A program made the translations under genes and the position numbers. Below are positions 1 through 24,900 of a DNA stretch of 64,000 nt, piece after piece. The stretch comes from Salvelinus alpinus. Lineage: Eukaryota > Chordata > Actinopteri > Salmoniformes > Salmonidae. Location of the stretch: NCBI RefSeq assembly GCF_045679555.1, contig NC_092087.1, positions 88,195,966 through 88,259,965 of the forward strand. Reading direction: 5' to 3'. Within the stretch, counting starts at the first letter, position 1. Each line of letters opens with the position of its first letter. The notes below the pieces were generated by a model, which saw only the letters and a list, made by a program, of their open reading frames with translations, ran no database searches and was not told the DNA's origin.

Positions 1-140
1 AGGCACTGCCACACTAACCACCAACAAACAGGAAGTGTCTGTGTGTGTTTCTTTGAGTGTCTGTTCTCACTTTCACTGTGACAGTTTGTGGATGAGTTGC
101 AGATTTTCTTATACTGAGCTAAGCACTGCCTCCTCTTCTC

Positions 141-325
141 TCGCTCTCTCTCAATTCAATTTCAATTGAAGGCCTTTATTGGCATGGGAAACATATGTTA
201 ACATTGCCAAAGCAAGTGAAGTAGATAATAAACAAAAGTGAAATAAACAACAAAAATGAACAGTAAACATTCCACTCACAGAAGTTCCAAAATAATAAAG
301 ACATTTCAAATGTCATATTATGTCT
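141..325. repeat. Salmonid interspersed repeat, copy 1
   Basis: Begins with TTCAATTGAAGGCCTTTATTGG and continues with an AT-rich body also found at 16114-16470. The two copies share long near-identical stretches (GGCATGGGAAACAT, TTGCCAAAGCAAGTGA). I recognise it as a dispersed salmonid repeat but cannot name its family with certainty. It lies in the intron just upstream of the first visible mafg coding exon. Confidence 0.65.
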
Positions 326-379
326 TTTCTCTCTCCCTCCTGTGTGCAGGTGTGTTCAGAGGGGGGTGGTTCTCGTGGC

Positions 380-1321
380 ATGTCGACCACTAATAAGGGA
401 AACAAGGCCTTGAAGGTGAGAACTGGCGCTGGACTGATGTGGACTTGCTTGTTTGAATCTCACACAGACAGAAATATATGATCATGTATCCAAGTAAGGT
501 ATTTTCTCTCTTACCTGCTACTGCAGAGGCGTCAACCTCATTCCACGGAGGACCAAGTGGTTTTCTTCTCCTTTCAGTTAAGATCTAGACAACCAGGTGA
601 GGGGAGTTCCTTACTAATTAGTGACCTTCATTCATCAATCAAGTACAAGGGTGGAGCGAAAACTGGCACACACAAGGACCTCCGTGGAATGAGTTTGACA
701 CGTGTACTACGGCCTCTCCATGTCTTCTTCCTAACTCACCTCCCTCCCTCCTCACACTCTCCTCCCTCTCCCCCCTCCCCCTCTCCTCCCTCCCTCCCCT
801 CCCTCCTCCCCCTCTCCTCCCTTCCCCCCCCCCCCCCCCCCCCTCAGGTGAAGAGGGAGCCGGGGGAGAATGGGACCACCCTGACAGATGATGAGCTGGT
901 GACTATGTCCGTCCGGGAGCTCAACCAGCACCTCCGCGGCCTCACCAAGGATGAGATCCTGCAGCTTAAACAGCGCCGGCGCACCCTGAAGAACCGTGGC
1001 TATGCCGCCAGCTGCCGGGTCAAACGGGTCACCCAGAAGGAGGAGCTGGAGAAGCAGAAGTCACAGCTTCAACAGGAAGTGGATAAGTTGGCGTCGGAGA
1101 ACGCCAGCATGAGGGTGGAGCTCGATCACCTGAGGTCGAAGTACGAGGCTCTACAGAGTTTTGCAAGGACTGTGGCGAGGAGCCCGGGAGTGGGGTTAGG
1201 GGTCGGGGGTCAGAGGGGAGGTGGTGGGGTTGGGTCGGTGATCGGGCCACTCATACCGGGGAAAGTGGCGGCGACGAGTGTCATCACGATAGTGAAGTCG
1301 AAAACGGACGCGCGGTCTTAG
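380..1321 (+). CDS. mafg: Small Maf bZIP transcription factor MafG, last two coding exons
   Basis: Two coding exons are visible: 380-415 (start codon at 380, 12 codons) and 848-1321 (stop TAG 1319-1321), giving about 169 residues against 162 in human MAFG. The N-terminus [12 protein letters not shown] joins in phase to [10 protein letters not shown]. The extended homology region (about residues 24-54) precedes the basic DNA-contact region [18 protein letters not shown] (55-72), then the leucine zipper (from about 75). The C-terminus [14 protein letters not shown] separates MafG from MafK. Small Mafs lack an activation domain; they homodimerise to repress, or pair with CNC proteins such as Nrf2 at antioxidant/Maf recognition elements in the nucleus. 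A glycine-rich stretch (about residues 125-145) is longer than in mammals. The acceptor CAG at 347-349 suggests the first coding exon begins at 350, with 5' UTR exons outside the window. Identity is secure; the assignment as mafg rather than mafk rests on both termini and the sirt7/pcyt2 neighbourhood. Confidence 0.95.
726..846. repeat. Pyrimidine-rich tract abutting the mafg acceptor
   Basis: CTCC-type repeats ending in a long C run lead directly into the CTCAG acceptor of the main mafg exon at 847/848. It acts as an unusually long polypyrimidine tract and is likely to be length-polymorphic. Confidence 0.75.
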
Positions 1322-1861
1322 TAGCGGGCTGGGTCAAGGAGGGATGAGAGGAAAAAGGGAGGGAAGGGAGAGGAGGAGAGGAAGCGAATTAGGACTATTT
1401 AAAAATGAAACCATTGGTCAGTGCATCGTCATTGAGCACAGGACAGAATTTAATCAGGTGAGGTGGCCCCCCTTTGAGAAAATATCACGCCCTGGATAGT
1501 AATTACTGTGTTTCTACTGTTATTTTGTAACTGTTGTACACGAGGTCCAACGTTGTAATTTGATGTAATGTAGTTATGTTGTGTCATGGAACACTGTGAA
1601 CTTCATCCGTGGCTGACGTTCGTTTTGGTATCATTCTATTTGGTCGTGTTTTCTCTGAAAACAATTTTTTTTTACCCAACGGGCTTCCGTACTCACAGGC
1701 ACTTCCTTGTTTTGCAGAAACAGCTTGCAGAGCCATCAATTTATTTAATTTTTTATCATAAAAATGACAGAGAATTGTATTTTGTAACCGCTCATTGCAC
1801 AAGAGAGACAAGATACTTTCAGAAAAGTGAGGATCTTCAGGAAGAGGTTGTTTAGGTTATT

Positions 1862-2165
1862 TTACATTTTTTTGGTACCGTTCACCCTTTTTTCTCCCCA
1901 ATTGGTAGTTACAGTCTTGTCCCATCGCTGAAACTCCCGTACAGACTTGGGAGAGGCAAAGATTGAGAGCCATGCGTCTTCCGAAACATGACCCTGCCAA
2001 GAACCAGAAGCCAGCCGCACCAATGTGTCGTAGGAAACACAGTACAACTGCCGACCGAAGTCAGCGTGCATGCGCCCGGCCCACCACAAGGAGTCGCTAG
2101 AGCACGATGGGCCAATTGTGCACCCTTGGTCTGTAATGACGCCACTCGGGAGGCCTAAAGAGGGT
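1862..2165. repeat. Degraded dispersed salmonid repeat
   Basis: Contains TTTTCTCCCCAATTGGTAG, CCGAAACATGACCC, GAAGCCAGCCGCACCAATGT and GGGCCAATTGTGCACC. I recognise these as blocks of a very common fish repeat, normally read in this order. Internal segments are missing. It sits in the presumed mafg 3' UTR. Confidence 0.6.
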
Positions 2166-4877
2166 GTGTTTCATCACAGGTACCTGTGTGTTTACCTGTG
2201 CTTAATGTTATGCACTGACCAATTATCACCATATTACCAATCTCCATACAGGCCAGAGGGGTCTAGGCATCTAATCGCCAAGTGTTGTCCTGTTCCTGTC
2301 TGTCTGGGAGTTGTGTACTATACTGTAGTATTAGCTATCGGGATTACATTGACTGACACGTGTTTATGTGACTAGGCAATTACTCCATTCAAAAACTAAC
2401 TGAAAGATCAACATTTTAGTCAAAAATGTATAGAATTTAAATATAGTCAATTTGAATGTTTTTCTAATTTATTGTTAGATTTTATTTTGTTTCGTTTTTT
2501 GGGAATGGCAATAACATACTAACGTTACTATGACTATGAGGTATTTTGTTGACATGGCCAATATTTCAACTGTCAAAATAATTATTTAAAAATAATTTTT
2601 ATTTTCAGTTTTTAAATAGTGGACTGTTCAATCTGTTAGTTGGGTTTAATTCTCACAAGTTTTACCATAAAGTTATCAGTGTGAGTGACGTTACGTATTC
2701 TTCAAAGGATTCTTTGTCTACATATGGTCACATCTTGAATTTTATAAATTACATTGAGTATCTTTACATTATTTATAATAGATCTTTAAAAAATAATCAA
2801 GGTAAAAAGTGTTTGATATCTCCTCTTTTTTGCAATTGTACCAAAAGTGGCTTAACTATTGAAGTTGATAGCTTTGTTTTTCTAGTGACTAGGCGCGTGT
2901 GGTTGTTATGGTGACCGTGAGGCTGGCGCGTGGTGGTGTGACGTTGTAATGTACAGTACGTGACGAGGTAATGATAATATTATTGTTCACTATGTTGTTG
3001 TTATGGATACGTGATGCTGTTTTAATTTAAAGCGGGTGATGTAATCGAAGGTACCTATGCTCAGCCCATATCCTTATGTAGTGGTGGTGGTTGTATTAAT
3101 TGACAATGTTTATTAATACTTAATACACGTGTTATTAATGTGTTATAAACATGCATTACATAAATTACAAAGTCTCTCTGAATAGGAACTGTTTATTTAG
3201 CAACTCAAAAAAACGTCTAAATGTATAAAAACCTGAATATTCCAGATGAGTTCTCCAAACTGGGAGAATAAAGAGATTGGGTACAAGATACAGCGTATCC
3301 TAGAATACCCAAACTACTGCAAGGGCGTAAAGACTGGTATATGGCCCTACGATTACATCACCCGTGCTCTTTGAATAAGTTATATTTTTGTGACGTGATT
3401 TATATAATTATTTTATTTTCTCTGTATATAATTTATATGTATGGATATGTTTAATGCAGACTGCATTGCCGATGTTTTCCTTTGTTTGTTTATCCTATTC
3501 TGTAAATGCCAGGGAAGTAACACTGTTGTCTGCTATCTGTTAATATAGGGGCCGGGTCATAAAAATCCTCTCATTCAAGAATTATAGAATGCAAGTTTCC
3601 CATACCGAGATGGCCCGTTTCCATTCTACTGTTCAATATAATTCTGTGGGCCGGATATGGTTTGGTCTGTCTAAAAGCAGGGTTTTCCCACAGACATGAA
3701 GTTTGTTACAGCATTCTTTTGCCTGTCCAGTTTTACCCACGTAGATTCTTTTGTTATTTGAGTACTTAGTTGAATTATCTGCAACTTCTAGAGTACAAAT
3801 GATCAATTCCCACATGGTTTTATAATCACCCTTCTATTGCCATTAACTAGATATCAAACCTAGACAATATTGAATATGTTTTGCTTCATTTTCATAATAG
3901 GTTGGGGAAACCCTGCCATAGGTTTTAATGGAAGTTACTGCTGTGCAGTAGATGGGAATGCTCTGCTCTCTCTCTTTTCACACAGTAGCTAAATGGGGAG
4001 GAAAGGGGGGAGGAAGGTAGGAGGAAAGGGGGGTGTTAAAAGTACAAAAACTGTTAAAGCCACAGGAATGGTTGCACTGATAACCCATCTGCGGGTTTGA
4101 TCAACCGAGAAAGTACAGAGTGCTGCATATCTCGACTGAAAAGGTTTGATAAGAAAGAACCCTTTCCTTATCTCTTTAACGTTGAAACTCACACATCTGG
4201 CATTTAGGTGTATGTACTGTATGTAGTGATATACATGTAAAAATCTATCTTGATTCTCTTTTAAATGGGCAAAAAATATATATTGTTTGACTGGTGATCT
4301 GTGAAATTGTTCTGATGGAGTTTTTGGTCCTCGTAATCTCTCTCCCCCCCCCCCATTTGCTTTTGTGACTTCTGATGTTGTTCTACTTTTGACTGTGGTA
4401 AGTCCTGTGGCGTTTCAACATTCTGTGAGCAATGTGTTAAATGTTTTTGGAGAAACATTTTAATATACTCAAATTAGATAACGTAAAGCAAAAAGTGCCA
4501 CCACCAAGTTATATTAGTTCAGTTTGTTTAGTCTTGATTGTTTTGTTGATTTGTTCCTCCTCTCGTTGTCGAGCACACATGAATGTTGTCGTGGTGACTA
4601 TTGTCAAGTGAACGTCTATATATGCAAAAACTGGGTGGGGCTTGAGGAAGGAGGCGGAGCTAGAACTGCTAGAGCTTGATGAGTAGTGATGTCGTGGTTG
4701 GTCGTCTAAAAGTTGTTGTCAGCTTAATAAACTGCAGGTACAGTGTGACTGAGGTCAATATCTTTTATACAAAGTGCTTATCTATATAACCCCCCCTCCC
4801 CTCCCCATAACACACCACATGTTGGGTCAACTGGTGAGCATATGACTATATGACTCAGGGGTGTTTCTGTCTATGCC

Positions 4878-4960
4878 TCCCAAATGACACCCTATTCCCT
4901 TCATAGGGCCCTGGTCAAAAGTAGTGCACTATAAAGGGAATTAGGTGTAATTTGGGACAC
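4878..4960. repeat. Palindromic MITE-like repeat (CCCTATTCCC / GTGCACTA type)
   Basis: Left arm CCCAAATGACACCCTATTCC and right arm GGGAATTAGGTGTAATTTGGG are inverted copies around a centre with CCTGGTCAAAAGTAGTGCAC. The same element recurs across the window, mostly in introns or intergenic DNA. Short inverted arms and no coding capacity fit a MITE; the source transposon is not identifiable here. Confidence 0.7.
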
Positions 4961-5413
4961 AGTCTGTGTGTGTCTCCAAAGTATACAATGATCAGTGAAA
5001 AGCTATGAAAAGAAGTAGTAGAGTTTGTGAATATGGGAAATATTAGTAACAAATTACCTGGAAATGTAAAAAAATCGGTGTTTTGTAAAATGTTCTCTAT
5101 GGGGTGTAATACATTATTATATCGAGTGTCACAGTACTTTGTATGGGGAAATACCCTAAAGTGACAGTGAGTCCATTTCATTGTAAGTATTTATAAATTC
5201 ATAACTAAATTATTGTACTTTTTTTGCTATTTGTAGATAAGTAATGCTGATGTATTGGTAACCATGGGAATTAACTGTTTTGTCATCGATCCTTTAATTT
5301 ATTGATGTACATACTGTATTGTTTGTTGATAAACAGTTGACTTTATTTTGTATATGACCAATAAACAGAATTTGAAGAGGACAAACTGTATCTTCCCTAT
5401 TGTTCCATAGTTA

Positions 5414-5532
5414 TGTAGCCTGGGTCCAGATCACTTTGGGCTGTATAAGCCATGAGCCAGCAGACAGCCATGACAGGGACCATAGGAGTTGGCAAGACTG
5501 CACAAACTGATCTGGGACCAGGCTATAGGCTA
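5414..5532. repeat. Palindromic MITE-like repeat (AGCCTGG / GATCTGGGACCAGGCT type)
   Basis: The ends read GTAGCCTGGGTCCAGATCAC and CTGATCTGGGACCAGGCTAT, an inverted pair, with GGAGTTGGCAAGAC near the right arm. Related copies lie at 7525-7605, 22629-22738, 23050-23100 and 43227-43352. It sits between the mafg polyadenylation signal and ccp110. Confidence 0.65.
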
Positions 5533-5730
5533 TAAAGTGACTATATGATGATGCCTGAAATAAGTCTTTGTAGTTAGTCAATTTGAAGACTTTTTCAAGT
5601 CCTAGGTGCATTTTATAGTCTATCCTGTTGCTTTATATTACAGTATAAAGTATTACAGTAGTCTGCCTGAATGTCTGACGATAAGGTGTTTCTTCTGGTC
5701 AGTTCATATTTATTTCAACTTCAAAGGTGG

Positions 5731-5820
5731 CATCCCAAATGGCACCCTATTCCCTTTTCTTTTGTGCACTACTCGTCAAAAGCAGTGCACTGTATAGGGA
5801 ATAGGGTGCCATTTGGGACA
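5731..5820. repeat. Palindromic MITE-like repeat (CCCTATTCCC type), well preserved
   Basis: The arms CCCAAATGGCACCCTATTCC and GGAATAGGGTGCCATTTGGG are almost perfect inverted repeats. A decayed half-copy follows at about 6012-6075. Confidence 0.75.
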
Positions 5821-7268
5821 GAGACAACACCTTATTTTCTCTTTCCAGTGGAATCCAGTTAAAAGTGTGGCGATGGAGGATGACCTAATTCCAGTAACCT
5901 CTCAGTGGTGGACATATTTCTGGCCCAGATATTAGTACAAAAGGGCAGAGGCCTCAGTCGCAGATCTAGACGTGGTTTATCGCTATACTGTGACGGATTG
6001 ATATCTTCCTAGGTGCTAAGTAGTGCACTATATAGAGAATAGGGCGCCAGGATGCATAGGGCTCTGGCAAAAGTTGTACACTATTATAATGAAAAGGGTC
6101 TATCCTCTGTCTGCCCTAGTTCTATCAACACTATCCATCCACAACATGTATCTGACCCAGGCTCCATTTTTCTCTCCCTCCATCCTCCTCTCACTGCTCA
6201 CATGACCATTTGTGACCTCTTAATTACGTGAGAAACGCTTGAATAATGATTTATACATGACATTTGTGTTTTAGACCCATGGACTTCCCGTTTACGAAAG
6301 AAAAATAGGGTAACATTATGCATAGCATATGTTGACCCATCGACCTTACATGGGCAGATACTTTATGCAGCACATTTATATAGAATAGAAACAAACTAAT
6401 ACAAATAAAATGTATATTACAGTGGACGTATACCTTAGTGTAGAATCATCACCATAATTGCTAAGATCAGCATTTATTTTGCTGATTCGTTAATTCATTA
6501 TCAGCGGTCCAATGGACGTGCTACCAATAAACATCAGATCTCTGTATGTAGTTTTTCTACTGTTTTATTACTGTTCGCATAAATGAACCATATTGTGTTT
6601 ACTCAACCTATTAGCCAGTAACGTCTATAGGTGGCAGTAGCAAATAACGAACAGAAGATTAGTTGTCTGTCAAAATACATGGAGAGTTGTAAAATACGAA
6701 CCGGAGTATAGTTTCAGCAATTTCGCATGTTTGCCAACTAGCACTTTCAAAAACAGTAATCTCAAGATAAAACAACTAATTATACACAATATATAGGTTA
6801 ACTCATGACATTATAGACGTACTTAAAATTGGACTTGGAGTTATTATTGTGTTCAATCTTGAATCCAAATCCACCTGGTGTGTTAATCCATGACGTGAAT
6901 TGTAGACGCCATGACAGTTTCCTCCAAACTGTCAGTTTGTTCTCTCGAGGAGGCGGGTAAAATGTAAACATACAAATGATCTCTCTTGCAAATTCGTTTA
7001 ATGTATTAGTTTTAAAGCCATTCACTAAGCAATATTTTGTCGACTGTTTGTAAACTTTGCATTCTATTAATTTAACGTTGTGTTGTTTGATAAAGTTGGC
7101 GCTATTTTGTTGAATGATTAGTTGACCGTTAGCTAACTTTCTAGATAACGTTAGCTGCTAGCTAGATTAGCTAACAACAAGTTAAAAAAAAACAATAGTT
7201 ATTTCGTGATCATCAAATAATGCAGTGCTCTAAAAACGAATGAACGAAACATATAGTTTTGTTACAGA

Positions 7269-20170
<12,902 letters not shown>

Positions 20171-20914
20171 AGATGGTCTACTTATCGGGCTAGACTGGAC
20201 CGGAACTGGGTCGTGTTCATTTTGGCACAGTGTAGAAAAACGTTTTGCACAGGAGAACGAAAACGAGCGTTTCTTATTGGACAAGTTCAGGGTCATATTC
20301 ATTAGTGAACATTTTTTGGAAAATGAAAATGTTTCTTTTTCTTATTGGACAAGTTCAGGTAGTCCCTCCCTTGACCCAGGTAATGAATACTGTTGATACC
20401 TAAATATACACACACACAATCCATCTCACTTAACCTTAAAACAATACGCCCCTATGGGCCCTGGTCAAAGTAGTGCACTATACAGGGAATAGGTTGCCCT
20501 ATGGACTCTGGTCAAAGTAGTGCACTATACAGGGAATAGGTTGCCATTTGGGATGCAGGCATAGTGTTCCTTGTTAACCAGTGTACATCTGGAAAGTGTT
20601 GTATTTTAACTTGATTGTATTCTACAAAGGCACAACTCACTGCATTCAAATGCATCTTAGCTACTACATACTGTATGTGACAATCTATTCTTACCACAAG
20701 ACCTCAGGACTTGTTTTTGGACACACTGTTTGTAATATGTTAGTTTTACACGTTTTATACTATTTATATGTCCTATACCTGTTTGTGGTACGGTATTGGG
20801 ATGGCAATGCAACCAAAGCCCAGAAAACCCAAGTCTAGTTTTAAAGGTCTGTTCTGAGTGTTCTGCTTTCCTACTGTTTTTGTTCTAAATTATTTAGAAG
20901 TGTTTTTTAATAAA
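20171..20914 (+). other. ccp110: ccp110 3' UTR (probable)
   Basis: Non-coding sequence after the ccp110 stop, ending at a polyadenylation signal AATAAA at 20909-20914. It contains CCCTATTCCC-type repeat pieces at about 20446-20553, where one arm (GTGCACTATACAGGGAATAG) is present twice in tandem. Confidence 0.6.
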
Positions 20915-20955
20915 TGTTTTTATAAAAAATGTACTTGTCAGGTTGTTTGAATGTA

Positions 20956-21745
20956 AACTGAACAAAAATATAAACGCAACATTCAACAATTAACGATATT
21001 ACTGAGTTAGAGTTCATATAAGGAAATCAGTCAATTGAAATGAATTCATGAGGTCTTAATGTATGGATTTCACATGACTGGGCAGGGGCACAGCCATGGC
21101 TGGGCCTGGAGGGCATAGGTCCACCCAATTGGGAGCCAGGCCCAGCCAATCATAATTAGTTTTCCCCACTAAAGGGCTTTAATACAAACAAATACTCAGT
21201 TTTGTCAGCTGTCCGTGTGGCTGATCTCAGACGATCCTGCAGGTGAAGAAGCCGGATGTGGAGGACCTGGGCTGGTGTGGTTACACGTGCTCTACGGTTG
21301 TGAGGCCAGTTGGATGTACTGCCAAATTCTCTTAAACAATGTGAGGTGGCTTATGGTAGAGAAATGAACATTCAATTTTCTGGCAACAGCTCTGGTGGAC
21401 ATCCCTGCAGTCACATGCCAATTGAATGCTCCTTTGAAACTTGAGACATCTGTGATGTTCTGTGACAAAACTGCACACTTTAGTGTCCTTTTATTGTCCC
21501 CAGGACAAGGTGCACCTGTGTAATGATCATGCTGTTTAATCAGCTTCTTGATATGCCACACCTGACAGGTAGATGTATTATCTTGGCAGAGGAGAAATGC
21601 TCGCTAACAGGGATGTAAACAAATTTGTGCACACAATTTGAGCGAAATAAGCTTTTTGTGCAAATGTAAAATGTCTAGGCTCTTTTATTTCAGCTCGTGA
21701 GACCAACACTTTACATGTTGCATTTATATTTTTGTTCGGTATAGT
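20956..21745 (-). mobile_element. Internally deleted Tc1-like DNA transposon
   Basis: Terminal inverted repeats CTGAACAAAAATATAAACGC (left) and, in complement, CCGAACAAAAATATAAATGC (right) bound about 790 bp, against about 1.6 kb for a full Tc1 element. On the - strand, near 21290-21420, the residues GMSTRAVARKLNVHFSTISH match the N-terminal helix-turn-helix of Tc1-type transposases; the DDE catalytic part is missing. It fills most of the ccp110-sirt7 gap and ends about 157 bp before the sirt7 start codon. Confidence 0.85.
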
Positions 21746-21901
21746 TTTTAAAATTAATTTCGGAGTTCTAGTAAACGTTTATATTGTGAGAACGCCAGTG
21801 GGCGCAGTTTTTTTTTTCGAAAGCTACATTTGGCCTATTCGACTACATTCGTCCATAGCTGTCGTTGGTTTGTCTGTCAGTGTGATTCTACGTCTGTGAG
21901 A

Positions 21902-24900
21902 ATGGAAGAGGAACCAGACACGGGCGCATCTTCTCGGGATGAGAGAAAAACTAAAGAGAAGGCTGAAATACTGCAAAGGGAAATCCAGCGGAAGAGTTTC
22001 AAACTGGTCAGTGAGGAGAGACTGGAGATTTGTGTAGTCCACTGTTTACAAGCTAGCTAGATGTTATGCTAGCCGGCTAGCAAGCTACACCGGTGGCTTG
22101 CAAAATAACACTTATTGCAATGCATTGCAACGTTTAACAATGTTGAGAACTTTGGATAAAACTCTGACAGTGTTCGTACTGAGTGACATTTTCAAGAGTA
22201 GATATTGCCCATTCATGTATTCCACAATTAGTAACTATTGCATTCCTTTGCGTCATTCTCAATGTAAAATAAGCAGCTGACAATGACTACCGAAATGTTC
22301 AGGGCTCATATAAAGCTTCTCTCGAGTAGGAGTGCTGATTTTAGGATCAGTTTTCCCTATCAGATCACATGGACAGGTGGCACCTGATCCTAGATCAGCA
22401 CTTTTACGCTTTATACAATTTTTACATGTAATTATCTATCGTCCCCTCCTTTCCAGGTAGCTAAGATCCTGAAGAAGCAGGAGAGTGAGCGGACACAGGA
22501 GGAGTCTGCGGATCTACTTCTGCACCAGGACACGGTACAGGAGCTGTGTTCGCGGCAGGTCCGCAGGAACCTTCTAAAGCGGAAGCAAGAAGAGGTCTGG
22601 TTGACGTGTCTTTAGAAGTGCCCAATAACAGCCTGGTCCCAGATCTGTTTGGGCGATCTTCCCAACTGCTTGTCACTTAAAACATGGCATGACAATTCCA
22701 TAAGAAGTTGGCACAAACAGACTGGCACCCAGGCTACCAATAACATGGTCTAACATGTCTTTAGTGACCTGAAACACCAGGCTAGGAGATGCAATGTGGA
22801 GGATGACTATTAGCATGGAATTTGCTTTATATGTCTCTCTGTTTTTGTGCTGTTGTAGGTATTTGATGATACAGAGGACCTGAGGTGTAAAGTGGGACAG
22901 TTGGCTGAGGCAGTCAGACAGGCTCAACACCTGGTTATCTACACTGGAGCCGGGATCAGCACGGTAAATACTGGGGCTTTGTATTTCACACTATGGCTGT
23001 GCTCCACTAGTCTAAGTGCCAGTTTATTTATGCTATCATGTCAACTCATTGACAGCAGTGGAGTTGGCAAGAGCACAAACAGATCTGGGGTCAGGGTATA
23101 ACTTTGTTCTGGGGTGTATTCACAGGAACCGAATGGCTAAAACGGGGAGGGACTAACCTGAACCAAAATGAAATGCTTGTTTTCATTCCAAAACGTTTTC
23201 TACAGTGTGCACTCATACAGCCTTTTTCAAACCTCTCCTCGGGGACCCCCAGGCGTTCTTGAACTTTGAACTCTTCCAGCACACCTTATTCGACTTACAG
23301 GAGTTATTAGGTTTAAGGGCCTTGCTCAATGGCACATCGGCAGATTTTTCACCTAGTCTGCTCGGAGTTTCGAACCAGCAACCTTTCCGGTTACTGGCCC
23401 AATCGGCTAGGCTACCTGTCACCCATCATGACAAGAGTGACATGTTTCTGTGTCATGTTTTGCAGGCAGCGTCCATCCCAGACTACAGGGGCCCAAATGG
23501 GGTTTGGACACAGCTACAGAAGGGCAGAGCTGTCAGGTGAGACCGGCTGGAGGACACAAGATGGCAACTTCATCATACTGCATGTAATTAAGTCAACAAG
23601 ATGGCAACTTCATCATACTGCATGTAATTAAGTCAACAAGATGGCAACTTCATCATACTGCATGTAATTAAGTCAACAAGATGGCAACTTTGTCAAACTG
23701 CATGTTATGAAGTCAACAAGATGGCAACTTCATCATACTGCATGTAATTAAGTCAACAAGAGGGCAACTTTGTCATACTGCATGTAATTAAGTCAACAAG
23801 AGGGCAACTTTGTCATACTGCATGTAATTAAGTCAACAAGAGGGCAACTTCATCATACTGCATGTCATGAAGTCATCTCTCTCTCCACAGCTCGTCAGAC
23901 CTGAGTGAAGCAGAACCTACTCTTACACACATGTGTATCAGGATGCTACATGAGGAGAACATGGTCAGTGAGCTGGTTGTGTGTGTCGTCGTGGACCTTG
24001 TGACTGTAGCTTCGCCCGATACTGGAAAGGTTTTGAGGCGTCTGTATGATGATTTCCAACGTGTGTTTGGCATTCGTGTGTGGGGGCAGGTGCAGCACGT
24101 AGTGTCTCAGAACTGTGATGGGCTCCACCTGCGTAGCGGTCTTCCCAGACACACCCTCTCTGAGCTGCACGGCAACATGTTCATCGAGGTAGGTCACACA
24201 CACTCACACTACATACAGTATATACTACATACAGTATATTCCACCTAAAGAACTCACTGTATTATTCTGACATTTCCTGGTTTACAGGTGTGTACTTCCT
24301 GTTCCCCGGTGAGGGAGTTTGTGCGACTCTTTGACGTGACGGAGCGCACGGCGAGGCACAGGCACGGGACGGGGCGGCAGTGCGCCCACTGTGGGGGCGA
24401 GCTCAGGGACACCATCGTACATTTCGGGGAGAGGGGCACCCTGGAGCAGCCTCTCAACTGGAGGGGTGCATCGAACGCTGCTGAGAGGGCTGACGTTATC
24501 CTCTGTCTGGGCTCCAGTCTGAAGGTAAGGACAGGACAACATGTACTAACACACAGCATCAATAAAGCCTTGAAGGTAAGGACTGTTTAACCAGGATTAA
24601 TAGACTCAGAGTGCTGCCACCTCACAGGACAATGAAATTGAATGCAAAATGAAATAGGACTTCTGTGAATATTGAATAGAATTGAGTGGTTTTTAGTTGT
24701 AGAACCTTGACTGACTCCTACTCTGTTTGTATGTCATCGATGGTTTGTTTGTCATCAGTGTGGTTAGACTGATCTTTCCATCTGTCTTTACCAGGTGCTG
24801 AAGAAGTATGCCTGTCTATGGAGCATGAATAGACCTGCTATCAGGAGACCCAAACTCTATATCATCAATCTACAGGTCATCTTGCTAGTACTTACCGTGA

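Larger units (their letters stand above)
1322..5365 (+). other. mafg: mafg 3' UTR (probable)
   Basis: About 4 kb of AT-rich sequence with no convincing coding potential follows the mafg stop. Possible polyadenylation signals AATAAA lie at 4726-4731 and 5360-5365. The length fits the long MAFG 3' UTR of other vertebrates (from memory). It contains a degraded interspersed repeat at 1862-2165 and a palindromic repeat near 4878. The transcript end is inferred, not seen. Confidence 0.5.
5366..7267. other. mafg-ccp110 intergenic region and ccp110 5' leader
   Basis: No gene seen. It holds the palindromic repeats listed separately and AT-rich unique sequence. A CAG acceptor at 7265-7267 just before the ccp110 start codon suggests at least one non-coding ccp110 exon upstream, probably in 6800-7200, but no donor could be fixed. 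Confidence 0.45.

Noticed and set aside
557-847. Upstream extension of the mafg frame through intron sequence
   Set aside because: A CTCAG acceptor at 847/848 and the separate first coding exon at 380-415 match known MafG structure; the extension reads a pyrimidine tract.
21830-21901. Upstream start for sirt7 at a TTG
   Set aside because: Not an ATG and the residues do not resemble the family; the ATG at 21902 gives the expected charged N-terminus.
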